Source: Adenanthera pavonina
Taxonomy: Eukaryota; Streptophyta; Magnoliopsida; Fabales; Fabaceae
Reading direction: 5' to 3'
Assembly (NCBI GenBank): GCA_026686845.1
Contig: JAIVEN010000015.1
Coordinates: 13,435,501-13,499,500 of the forward strand
DNA: 64,000 nucleotides
Position 1 is the first letter of the stretch, and the number at the start of each line of letters is the position of its first letter. The notes below the pieces were generated by a model, which had not been told where the DNA came from, did no database searches, and saw only the letters and a list, made by a program, of their open reading frames with translations. Position numbers and translations under genes: made by a program. Positions 1 to 10,772 of this stretch are shown here, in pieces.

Positions 1-1241
1 GAGCAAAATGTGCATGCACGCGTGGGTCCAACTCGGTGGCAGCATGGAATGCAGACACAACAGTATGTATCTCATCCAAACACTGATTATATCGGTTGTC
101 CACCTGAGTCAAAAGAAGATTGCTCATTTGAACCATTTTCCATCCATCAATTATTGAAACATGAAAACAAAAAGTGAACATAATTACAACTCTGAATCAA
201 TCAGGACAATAATTGATACCAAGACGAAGTGAGATAAGGATGTACGATTCATACCAGTTCTAAAAGTGTCAGCAGTTGAGATTTCTTTGATACAGCTGCA
301 TGTCTTTGCAATGGAGCTTCCATGTCAACTTCGAACATAGAATTTGCCTGTGAATATCTCATCTGTTCAAGATTCTCGAGTGAAAATCTTGCAAGTTGAG
401 CGAGTATCTCTTGAACTCCAGTAAGATATCTTGATCCCATAATTGCTTGCAAAAAATGAAAGTGTCTGTTAGAGTTCGAACTCAAAGCAATCTCCCTGTT
501 GCTGCAAGAGGCATGTTCCAAGCCTGACCTTGTTTTATGGAAGAAACGAGTAACATCATTAGAACAGCTCGCCTCTGAGAACTGACCTGTGGTGGGAGAT
601 GTTGCAAGACTTAATAGAGGCTCATTACTAAAATTAGATGAACCATGGGTGTTCAAGTTTGCAACGTTTGACGAAGCCCATCCATTTGAATCCAGGTTTC
701 CACTAGGCATCAGATTGCAGCCATGTTCCCCGGAAGTTAAATGCAAATGGTTTGGAGTATATGGCCAATTTTCTATGAGATAAGGTCCCAATGAGTCCAA
801 TGAACCGAATGAAAGAGACAAAGCTTGTGATTTCTCTAAATTTTCTTGAAGACCAATTCTAGCAGCAAGAATGCCAGCAAGTGAAGCAGGGGCAATTAGA
901 GATACTCCAGTTGTTTGCTCTTGAAACTCACTGTTATCTATGGGACTTGAAGTTCCAAGTGAGGTATATCCCAAAATATTCTTTCCGTGCGATGAAATTA
1001 ATATATTAGAATTAATACTTTCAGGATTTATCAGGTGTACATTGACATTACTTACAGGTTCACCGTGCACTCCCGAACCAGAAAGCATTGATATTCCATT
1101 TATGATACGAGTTTGGTCATCGAGGTTAAATGTACAACACTGAATGAGTGAGTTGGCCGTTGGATTTTGTGGAGTTTCATTTGTGACACCTGAATTACGG
1201 TAAGCCGTGTTCTTCGAAGCACTCAACATATCTTTCCCCAT
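1..1241 (-). CDS. ATH1: ATH1-type BELL homeodomain protein, N-terminal part (cut by window edge)
   Basis: Transcription factor of the BEL1-like (TALE) homeobox family, which acts in the nucleus with KNOX partners. Two exons are visible: 1241-255 (ATG at 1241-1239, 329 codons) and 103-1, which continues outside the window. The join is phase 0 with a CTG|GTATGA donor and a CTCAG acceptor. The N-terminal 200 residues are Ser/Asn-rich and poorly conserved. The SKY-box half of the POX domain reads GSRYLTGVQEILAQLARFSL, and the second half spans the intron (SQLLTLLELV-DNRYNQCLDEIHTVVSAFHA). The run IHTVVSAFHAATELDP is nearly what I recall for Arabidopsis ATH1, which separates it from other BELL genes. 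The homeodomain should lie to the left. An in-frame TAG about 33 nt upstream supports this ATG, unless an intron intervenes. Confidence 0.9.
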
Positions 1242-2341
1242 CAAGTGGAAGGACGTATATAGCAGGTAAAGCTAACAAGAGTCTCTTTGCTCTTCAATAG
1301 TCTCTGTCAAGGAGCTTCACTGTAACAAGTAATAACAGCATGATTATTCTGATTGAATTAAGAGTAATCTGAAGAAAATGAATCTAGTTATGTTTCTTCC
1401 TTAGAAGAACTGTCTATAGTCATTTATAGATAGCATTGTATCAGCCCGCATCCATGCTATGGAACAAGAAAATAAAACCAGGGAATAAGCGAGATGAATA
1501 GACGATTCTTTAACATCCTAATTAATAAATCAAGACCTCAAATTTTAAATTTTAAAGTAGTGAATACAACAAAAGCTGAAAATTTAACACAAGATTGCTT
1601 TCAGACTCGTATCAAGTATAATGTGTAAACTAATATGAACAGACGACTTAAAAAATCTAACCAACCAACTTTACTCTGAAAAGGGAGTTCTCACCCACAA
1701 GATAGCAAGGGAAGTCGCTATATAGGACCTTCCTTGAAGAACCAGAAACGGTTCAAACATTTGACAGCTGATAGCCCGTATATGCACTTGTCCTCAGGTT
1801 ATCAGGAAAAAACAAATAAATAAAAGCCCTGCGTAAGGTTCAACAGTTACAGATTATAGCCAAAATCAGAATCTCACAAGAGCAGCAGGTTGATACGTAT
1901 GGAAACAAGTAAAGAGACCAACCAGAAGGCAGTCGTTCCCACCTTACCTTGCTCGAAGTTCAAGCCAAGCCGGAAACCCAAAAATTGAGTTATATTGTTT
2001 CTGACCCCATTCTTGTCTTCTTCCCTCAACAGTTTACACTCAAACATAAAACATACACATACGATGGAAGAAAAAGAAAAAGGGGGTATGTGGGAGTGCT
2101 TGAATGAGGAGGGACAAAAGGGCTCATTAATTGAGGCAGAGGGAGGAGGAAGTGCTGCTACAAAGAAAGAGAGAGAAGGGATGTTAGGGGCACTCATTTC
2201 TGATGCAGGCTTTACAGGGCCCATTTCTTGCCCCTCTCTCTGATCTCTTTTGTCCTCCTCCTCACCACTCCTTATTATCTGCTTCTCTGCAGCCATCGCA
2301 ATCAAAATAGATGGATTCTCTCTGTTCAAACTTCTGTTCAT
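1242..2341 (-). other. ATH1 long 5' leader with probable intron
   Basis: On the minus strand this stretch has a CT-rich segment (about 2240-2060) typical of a transcribed leader. A good donor CAAG|GTAAGG lies at 1948/1947 and a candidate acceptor TTACAG at 1321/1320, so an intron of about 630 bp (1947-1320) would join a leader exon to the one holding the start codon. Several ATGs lie in the leader, including one opening a reading frame at 2341 that resembles no known protein. They would be upstream ORFs if transcribed. The transcription start is inferred, not seen. Confidence 0.4.
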
Positions 2342-4937
2342 GGCAGGCAGGTGCTCTCAACCAAAGCCCTTTGCCTTTCAGCTCTTTTAAAACGAGAAGG
2401 TACTGTGACGAGAAAGATGAGTAAATGGAGTAAAAAAAGTCTCCTACTTTCCCTCGTGATTGCACCAACTAGGCGCAACCTCAAGGGAAAGCTAACCCCT
2501 GTTTTAGCAAAGTGATTTTCTGTGGGGTGGCCTGGCCGCACACAGCTAAAATGGTGAGGTAAGCAAAGCCAAACAAAAAAAATGATGAAAAGCAAAAATG
2601 GGAAGAAGATCTTTGACGAATTTATTATAACGGTTAATAAGCCTATCAATTCCACGGCGTTGATTGCGTGGGCCAATCCATACGAGTATGAGTTCTAAGA
2701 GCACCATAATGAGCATAGATTATAATTATGGTAACTCGTGAGTACGTAGATGCTCGGCCTCCGTATTCATTGTGGAAGCCGGGGCTGCGATCAGCTGTAT
2801 TTTAGTTTATGTGAATACTTTTTGGGATCATCTTTGAAGAGCCACATCATAGTCTTGCTTCGAGGTGGATAATGTCTTTTTTCTTTTGAGGTTTTCTTCA
2901 TCTACGTCAAATGATCTTCAAGTGGACAGGAGAACGATTCAAAATTTCAAATTGTCATGATTTCTTTTTGCAGGTTAAAAACTTGGATAAGAGAGATTTT
3001 ATTTCTTGTATTAATCAGTCCGGTACAAAGAAAATGGCAAGTAAACAGAAGAAGCACATGTTGGTGACGGAAGCTGAGGAAAAAGACAGGGGATTAAGGG
3101 AAGCAAGAGAAGGAGAAGGTGAGATGTGGGGCATGTGAGAGCTTTAGGAAAATACGGGTCACTGTGTCAGCATAGTGCCCATTCTTCCTCATAAATGACA
3201 AAGCCCGCTCTGCCATGCATGTGGACCTAAGCCGTACCTTTAGGCTTTAGCAGAACACCCCCTACCTTTATTACTGTGTCCGTATAACCAAAAGCGTAAA
3301 TGCATCAATAATCAATATATATATATATATATTACAGTTTATTACAAATTCCATTATTTAATAATTATGAATCAGATTCATTTTTTTAAAACTTCATGTT
3401 TAGATAGTGCAAATCATGAACCAACTGTGTTGGTCACAAGCTTTTTTATCGGTAACATGGTCACAAGCTTTTGAATCACCAGCATCCACTTTCACAAATT
3501 ACAAGTCCAATGCAGTTGAAGCCCAATCTCAGGCCCTATCAACAGATCAGGTCCATTTATGTGTGTGTGTTTCAGGTGCGATCAACTCTGTATTTGTCTT
3601 TTATTTTTACTTTTTCAGCAAAACTATCTTCTTTAGTCTGAGGTTTCTTTTTTTTGGGGGGGGCGTGGGGGGGGGGGGGTGGTGGGTTTGGAGTGGACAT
3701 AGTCTGAGTTAAATACGAACTCTATTGGCGAAAAAAAAAATGGGAGCAGTTAAATACGAACTAAATTGTGAGATGTCAAAAGAAAATCGTTTTGTTGTTT
3801 TGGGACACATAATAGTATGAACAAACATGTGCTCAATTATACCATACTAATTTTTAAAATTTATTAGAATTTTTCAAAATAAAAAGCTTTTTTAATTTTA
3901 TTTTCTACGAATTAATTCCAATTCCAATGACCAATAATGAATAATCAATTAAAAAAGAAGTAGTATACTATTTTTTTTTTATAGAATGGAATTTTACAAA
4001 TAGAGAAAAAGAGAGGTGAACTGGAGGGTGGGTCACGCGTTGGTGAAAGTGGGAGTGGGATCACAAGATTCTCTTACCTTTTGGTTCATGCGGTTGAAAT
4101 TAAATTAAGTTAAGCCGCACGAAAAGGCTCTGAACTACACACCTTTCCTCCAAGCCCACCTTCACATGATCCATTTATTAAATTAAACTACCATTTATGC
4201 AACTACCAACCTACATCTCCCATTAAGTTTCTTGTAATTTTATCTACATATATCCATTTAATCTCTTCCATGTATATATATATATATATATATGGCCTGC
4301 CAACCACCTATCAACTACTAGTATATGTTGTACATTATTATACTATTCATTGAGTTAGCCACAAACTCCAGATATCAATCATTTAACTCTCTAAAAATGG
4401 AAGCTTTAAACCCAATTTTTTTAATGCTGCATCACCACAATAATAAGAAACTTAATCTTATGTTTTTATATATATATATATATATGATTAGAAATATATA
4501 TATATATATATTCGTGTTAGGCTTTAAACCAGTTTTCTATTGAATAAAAAAGGAGCAGTACTGACCACCAAGTTTTGATTTAAAAGAACAAAATTGTACA
4601 CTGCCCATGACTATATAAATTAATAAATATACAACTGCGAATTCGTGATCAGTGATCAACCCATAAATTAAACTAGTACTGTTGTTTTCCAACATTAATT
4701 AACTACCCTCAATCTCTATCCGCTGACATAATTTACTTCATTTAAAATACACAAATCAATTCCATCTTTCAATCAAAACAGACTATTGATAAAATAGAAC
4801 TGATTTTTTTTATTAATAAATTAATTAAGAAGAAACAATCAACGCTGCAGCAAGCTAGCATCACTAAACCAAGAATTAATGAACACAAGAAGACACAGTT
4901 CAGTAGCACCATCTCCATAATATGATTGAGTAATTAA
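2342..4937. other. Spacer between ATH1 and PYL2 genes
   Basis: The part next to ATH1 (about 2342-3200) should hold its promoter. The rest is AT-rich with AT dinucleotide runs near 3317, 4275, 4468 and 4495, and a G-rich tract at 3656-3686. No conserved coding stretch was recognised on either strand; the short ORFs here have no family resemblance. Confidence 0.5.
3648..3686 (+). repeat. T-tract joined to a G-rich tract (G-quadruplex potential)
   Basis: A run of T passes directly into G8, then CGT, then about 13 G, then TGGTGGG. Several runs of three or more G on one strand could fold as a G-quadruplex. A similar T-to-G junction lies at 18729-18754. Confidence 0.7.
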
Positions 4938-5504
4938 TTAATGTTGTGCATGGAGTGTAGAAGTGGCAAGGAGGGCAAGTTTCTGAAGGTTGAGCTTCAC
5001 CACCGTGTCCACGAACATCTTCGTATCCTCCGCCGTATTCCCCTGTGGTATGTCCACGATATATGACTCCACAACTATGGTGTACACCTTACCATCTTCC
5101 GCCTGAAACTCATTCGCAGACGTAACGGACCGATAATCTTTAAGTCGGTGCTGCCCACCCACAACCCTAAAGCTCAATATGTGCTTGTCATCGTCTAACA
5201 TCTCCAGCCTCTCGGTGCTGGTCGACGCTGGCAGACCCGAAACCACCGTCACCTCCCTGATGCTACCTACGCCGCCGTCGCCTTTCATGTTGCTGCTCTT
5301 GATGAAGTGCTTGTATTTCTGAGGGTTCTCGAAGCTCCGAATGAAGCCCCACACGGTTTGAGCTGGAGCCTCGATTCGCTGTGTTATGATGGAAGTGCAT
5401 GTGTTGGGACGAGCCTCGAATTTGTGGTATTTGTTGATGATGGGCTCAAGCTCTGCAAATTCTGCTCCAGTTAGACCATGAAGCTGTGCTTCTGATGAGG
5501 CCAT
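4938..5504 (-). CDS. PYL2: PYL2-type abscisic acid receptor (PYR/PYL/RCAR)
   Basis: Soluble START/Bet v I-fold receptor that binds abscisic acid and then inhibits clade A PP2C phosphatases in cytosol and nucleus. It is an intronless gene of 188 codons, close to Arabidopsis PYL2 (190 aa as I recall). Visible residues: the ABA-carboxylate lysine in YKHF (Lys65), the gate loop SGLPA (89-93), the latch HRL (119-121), and the C-terminal helix MFVDTVVKLNLQKL. The N-terminus LTGAEFAELEPIINKYHKFE and the stretch SVTSANEF match PYL2 rather than PYL4-6 or PYR1. A TATA-like AATAAATACA lies at 5570-5561, about 60 bp before the ATG. No defects are seen. Assignment to the dimeric subfamily III is inferred from similarity. 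Confidence 0.95.
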   Translation of the reverse strand: MASSEAQLHGLTGAEFAELEPIINKYHKFEARPNTCTSIITQRIEAPAQTVWGFIRSFENPQKYKHFIKSSNMKGDGGVGSIREVTVVSGLPASTSTERLEMLDDDKHILSFRVVGGQHRLKDYRSVTSANEFQAEDGKVYTIVVESYIVDIPQGNTAEDTKMFVDTVVKLNLQKLALLATSTLHAQH

Positions 5505-5560
5505 TGGGAGAGGAGCTAGGAATAGTGAAGGAAAGGTGAGCTTTCACACGAGGATCTCTG

Positions 5561-5570
5561 TGTATTTATT
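5561..5570 (-). promoter_or_regulatory. Candidate TATA box of the PYL2 gene
   Basis: AATAAATACA on the minus strand, about 57-66 bp upstream of the PYL2 ATG and followed by a pyrimidine-rich leader. Position and sequence fit a plant TATA element. No transcript evidence. Confidence 0.4.
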
Positions 5571-8285
5571 TTTGGCTGAGTTTGTGTCTGTTTTGTTTTA
5601 GACATATATGCCCTGGACAGTTGAGTTATATAACAGCAAGATCAGGACCATGTATGGATATAAATAATTATAGATGTGTGTGTGTGTGTCTCGTCGTTTA
5701 ATCAAAAACTATATTTTACTTGTAAACTAAGTGCAAGAAAGGGGAGGACCATAACTTTAGCTATATGAGGAAAGCACAGTTTCGGATACAAGCTTTCTTA
5801 AATGCTCGGAATTTGTCTATGACGCGCGACTTGACAAAGGAAATGGTCAAGAATCTTGGGTGATTGATCCGTTGTTCTTTTTGAGGCCTCTTTTTCCTAT
5901 TATAATCAAATAAAACACCATAAAACACTGAAAGGCTTAAGGAGGCCCATTATGTTGATCAGTCTTAAAGAAAACTCAAATTTAGTACAGTACAGTATAT
6001 GTAGGCCTGGTTCACGTACACAAAGCGACAACCTTTATCCTTAGCTAGCGATTGTGTGTAGTAGTGCTGAGTGATAGAAATAGATAGAAGTGTATGCGGC
6101 AGTTCATTAGTTTATGCTTATTTCAACCTTTTCTTTTATTTCTTTCTTACGACATGATACACACACACACATATATAGTAGGTTGTTTACTGCAGAGGAT
6201 CTGAATTCATAGTTTTTAATTAGTATAGTTATATAGGTTTTTTAAGGTATTAGTTAATATGTCTTCCCATGTTTTGATAACCAACAAAAGATTCCTTAAG
6301 TACTAAATATCTCCGACCAATAAGTCATTGTTATTAGTAAACGTACACTCCCCCTTAATCCAACAACTTGAGAAAAATTGTTAAAATGTATACAGATAAA
6401 GTTTTGTGAATGAGCTGTTAATCTTTTACTAATATGTTATGTATATTATTTACACTATAAAATCTTTCGACATGAGATTTGACCTTTGAATTGTGTAAAC
6501 AAACATGCCCTAGTCGAAGAGGAAGAAAGAAGGCAGTTATTAAAAGGAAAAGAGCAATTAGAGGGAAGTAGAGATAGATGGATCATGGGAGAAGGCTAAC
6601 GAACTCGTCGTTCGCGTGATGGAAAGCCCACTTTGCACGAGGGCCCACCATCTCCCCCGCAATAGCTTCAACTTTTTTTATCGCTGCCTCTCTAGATCAG
6701 ACACTCTTATCAATCATCTAATCCACCAAAAAAAGTTAATCTAAAAATTGAATACAAAAAAAAGAGTGATGTGTGTGTTAAAGAAACAGAACACAGGCAG
6801 CGTATAGTACTGTACAACAGCCTTGCATGCGTGACTGTATTTTTTTTTTAATAAAAACGATAATAATAATATTAATGAAAAGGGTGAATACAAGGGTCAG
6901 TTCTCCAATAAGAAACAAAAGGAGGAACAATGTTGAATAAAAAAACTAAGAGAAAGAAAGATATATAATTAGAAACAATAACCAACGGAAACGACTGAAG
7001 AATAGGAATTAACTTCTGCCTTAGAGTCCACCAAAGCATACTGCAAAGGCATTCCAAGAGAGCTTTTACAGCGACCATGATGTCTATAAAAATTTCTGAA
7101 CCAGGACCAATTGTAGTTTCTCAGAGAGGAGCAGAAGGTAATACAACGGTAAATTTTCCAATAAGTTTGAGTTTTCTTAATTTATAATTTCTTCTGAATG
7201 TTTCTTTTTTTCATGAAATAGTAGGTTATTGGCAATTGGCAAATCCATAAAAAAAAAGGTACAAACTTTGCTTATATAAATCCAAAAGAAGCCATCAGGT
7301 AAGGAAAAGACAAAATCTCGACATCGAAGTCATTAGCTGTTGTAGATTACCAGTTAGCACACTCATTAGCCTTATGATAAACATGATCTAAATTATAGAA
7401 CAACATTCCAATCCCTCGTAGCAAAAAAAAAAAAAACCTAATTTGATAAGCTAGATTCATCATCTTCATCTCACTTCTAATGGCTCCTTGCTTATTGTTT
7501 CAAATGTGTGTTGGGACTTGGGATTCTACCTACAATGATTTGTGATTTGTGATTTGTTCTGCATAATATTTATTTTACATCATAAAATATAATGACTATT
7601 TATACATATACATGAAATAATTCCACCTTGATTTAACCATAATTTCAATCATTGTTTAAAAAATTGCACATCAATGACTTATCCATGTTGAGTATATACT
7701 CCTTCCATTTCTTTTATAGGATCCCTACTGTTGATATTTCTGGCTATATAATCCTTTACAAGAAAGAAATTGTGAAGTGTTTATGAATTTGTTAAAATAT
7801 TAAAATTGTTAACTAATTATAATTATTATCTTTTTTTATTCGGTTAAAATAATATTAAGTACTAGTAGAGTTTTTAAATCATAGGTTGAAAAGAGAAATC
7901 CAGAAAGACTGCTATAAAGCAGACGGTGCTCCTTAAAAGAGAAAGGCTCATTGGACCGCCGTGTTTTGTCTTCATATTCGTCTCTTTGTCCCAGAGCTCA
8001 AATTATCACTCCCCCTTGACTATTTGGAGGAGCAAATGAAATGAGGACTACTCCCACCCTCCAATAAGTATTATATAATATTTTGTCTAATAACTTTTTT
8101 TATTTAAAATATAAGAAATGGGGTATTTTTTTCTCATTTTATCTATATTTTTAATTTTCTTTAATTCATATTTATAACCATATAATAATAATAGAATAAG
8201 ATTTTTAATAGGATAAAATAAAAAATATTAATATTTTTTATATTAATTTTTTTAAAAAAATATTTTTTAATATACTTGTAATTGA
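5571..8285. other. Spacer upstream of PYL2
   Basis: The PYL2 promoter should lie in the first 1-2 kb. There are GT and CA dinucleotide runs near 5678 and 6160. At 7697 there is a Stowaway-like end (ACTCCTTCCATTTC), but no clean partner end was found. No gene was recognised. Confidence 0.5.
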
Positions 8286-8560
8286 TACTCCCTCTATTCC
8301 CTATTATAAGTTATATTTATCTATTTTACATATACCTAAGAAATTAATTAATATTTTAACTTTTCAAAATTATTCTTATTAAATTATAATTTATCTTAAA
8401 TGTATTTCTCTTAATTTTTTTACATTATAACTCTTTTGATTTTTTTAATAAGAGTAATAATAAAAAATAAATATTAAATAATGTATAAATTTTATGAAAT
8501 GACATATATTTTAAAATTTTAATTTTTTGAAAATATGTTTTATAATAAAAAATCGATAAA
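8286..8560. mobile_element. Stowaway-type MITE, copy A
   Basis: Starts after TA with CTCCCTCTATTCCCTATTAT and runs about 270 bp of AT-rich sequence to a decayed opposite end (TTTTATAATAAAAAATCGAT). The reverse complement of 58284-58545 aligns with it along nearly its whole length, so the two are copies of one family in opposite orientation. TA target site and CTCCCTC terminus are typical of Stowaway (Tc1/mariner-derived) MITEs. Confidence 0.65.
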
Positions 8561-8850
8561 GTATAAAATAATTTATAATGTGCAGATGAGTGAGTATATT
8601 AATGTACACACGACCCCTCGAAGTTATAAACGCCAGCCTTTCTTGCTTCCAAATACTAAATTCTCTCTTTTGATGCTTCCGTGTCAATATGTGTGTCCAC
8701 TTCATTTTAGGACATGGTGACAACATATGAAGATTAATGTATATTAAAAAATAAAAATAATAATATTAAAATTTTTAAAAAAATCTAAATATTCTTATTT
8801 TATTTCTATTAAATACTTATATTTTTATAATTTCAATACAAGGTATAATA

Positions 8851-9106
8851 CTCCCTTCAATTCAAAATATAATTTTTTTTAAAAGTTTTTTCTGATTCAA
8901 AATATAAGACTTATTTAATAATTTCTAGGATATTAAATATTTTTTTATTTTATCCTTATCTACAATTAAATATAATATATTAAATAGGAGTGCAATTGGA
9001 AAATAATCTATTTTTTATAGATATAATGAGTAAAAATATTTTTTTTTAATTCTTGTACAACTAATCAAATAGAAGTAATAGAATTTATATTTTGGATTAG
9101 ATTGAG
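8851..9106. mobile_element. Stowaway-type MITE, second family
   Basis: A 256-bp element flanked by TA on both sides (8849-8850 and 9107-9108). The left end is CTCCCTTCAATTCAAAATAT. The right end read in reverse is CTCAATCTAATCCAAAATAT. These are terminal inverted repeats of about 20 bp with a few mismatches. There is no coding capacity. Confidence 0.7.
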
Positions 9107-9368
9107 TAATATATATTGCATTAATGAGAGATAAAAGTGACAAATAAAATTATATTATCTTATATTATAGAATAAAATTTTATTTATTTATTATCTTATA
9201 ACATATAAAGAAGAAAATAAGTAACAGATCTAGAGTGTCATATAATAGGGGAATTGGAAACTTCATAAAATATGGGGGCGTTAGAAGGAATTTTAACACA
9301 TTTTTATAAATAAAATAAAGTAAGTTTATAAAAAATTTGAAAATATGGCGCACTGGATTCGTCAATGA

Positions 9369-9420
9369 ACGGAGGGAGTAACTAATTATAACTCACTTTT
9401 ACGGAGGGAGTAACTAATTT
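9369..9420. repeat. Duplicated Stowaway end fragment
   Basis: ACGGAGGGAGTAACTAATT occurs twice, separated by about 20 bp. The motif GGAGGGAGTA is the right end of a Stowaway element. This is either two nested insertion remnants or a small tandem duplication. Confidence 0.5.
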
Positions 9421-10772
9421 TAACTCATTTTTAATTTTTATAATTTAATTAAAAAGATGTTATATTATGTTGAAAAAAAATATTGCAAGGCACCAGCTTT
9501 CATGTCATATGGAAGGTTTGAGAAGCATTCATAAACAAATCGCATTAGCTCGAATAATTACATGAGGTGATTCCAACCAGTTCCCCATATAATCTTTGCA
9601 GATAAAGCTACGAATATATAAGTCATTAATAAAGACTGGTGAATTGCTTTTCAACTCTGACCATACGAGAAGAGAATCTACTTTTGGTTGTGTACCGCTG
9701 GGCAATATTATGTACTACTCAGCTCTTTTTGAGAGTTTGAAATACTTACTTCACCGCACATCACTTGTCCAATAAAATGTTGCAATTGAATTTTTGTTCA
9801 TTTTGAAATCATCTTTTCTAAGACACCATTCAAAATTTTTTTTTAACTTCTTTATAATACACTTTGTAATATTTAGTAACATTATTTTTATTTTATTCTT
9901 AATTATTTATTTTTTAATCTTGTAAATTATCATTAAAATTTTTGTATAATTAATCAATAATAATGTTCCAAATATTATTTTAATTGATTTCACACATTCT
10001 CATTTAATAATAATTAAAAATTTTATTTAATAAAAATTACATTATTATAATAAACAGAAATTAAAAAAATATTTATTTTTTAAAAATTTTTATAAATTTA
10101 ACTAATTCCCTTAACCTATATAAAATAGCTAAAAATAACTTATGAGGGGAATATTCTAAAAAGGTGGTGATGACTAAACTTTTATAGAGATTCACGTAAA
10201 ACTCTTCTAATCTTCTTGGTCTCAATTCTCGCAAGCCTAGATGACAAATTGGGTGGAGCCACCCCAATTGAAATTGCCGTCTCCACTCCCCACTAGAAAT
10301 CATGTGGGTTGTTTTTCTTTTTTCCTCCCTAAGATGACAAATCAGTGTCACTGGCCATAGAAGACGACAAAAATTTAACCATATACTTTCATAGTAATTA
10401 CAAAAAAAATATACTTTCCTAGTAGGAAGGTTGTTAAATCTCTTACACACACACAACGTACAGTACTGACACAGTTATTCATATTTGAGCGTCACACAAG
10501 GGGATACATTATAATTTACAACTCATCTATGTTATGTATGTTCACCATACGTGAACTGAACTCGCAAGTGGAAACTCATAAATGTAAAATTCATTTTCCA
10601 CTAAACTTACATTTTTCTTTTCTCATGAATTATACATGTACGTTACACTTATATAGCAACATTCTAATTAAGATACTTCTAGGATATGAAAACTCTTGCC
10701 AGGCATCTTTTCAAGGTCAGCGTAACAAGGAAATAATAAGGTGGAGGAGCATCTTAGGTAGACGTTGGACCT
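9421..10772. other. AT-rich spacer downstream of the histone deacetylase gene
   Basis: No conserved coding stretch. It holds one micro-insertion (10381-10424). The right end should include the HDA2 3' UTR. Confidence 0.5.
10381..10424 (+). mobile_element. A-tailed micro-insertion with target-site duplication
   Basis: Direct repeats of 16 bp (10381-10396 and 10409-10424, 15 of 16 identical, ATATACTTTC[A/C]TAGTA) flank a 12-bp insert, ATTAC plus seven A. Confidence 0.5.

Noticed and set aside
1874..2341. 155-codon open frame on the minus strand
   Set aside because: It lies in the ATH1 leader, shows no family resemblance and crosses a strong splice donor. Treated as leader sequence.
2338..2676. 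112-codon frame rich in Phe and Leu on the minus strand
   Set aside because: Composition reflects pyrimidine-rich promoter DNA; no conserved block.
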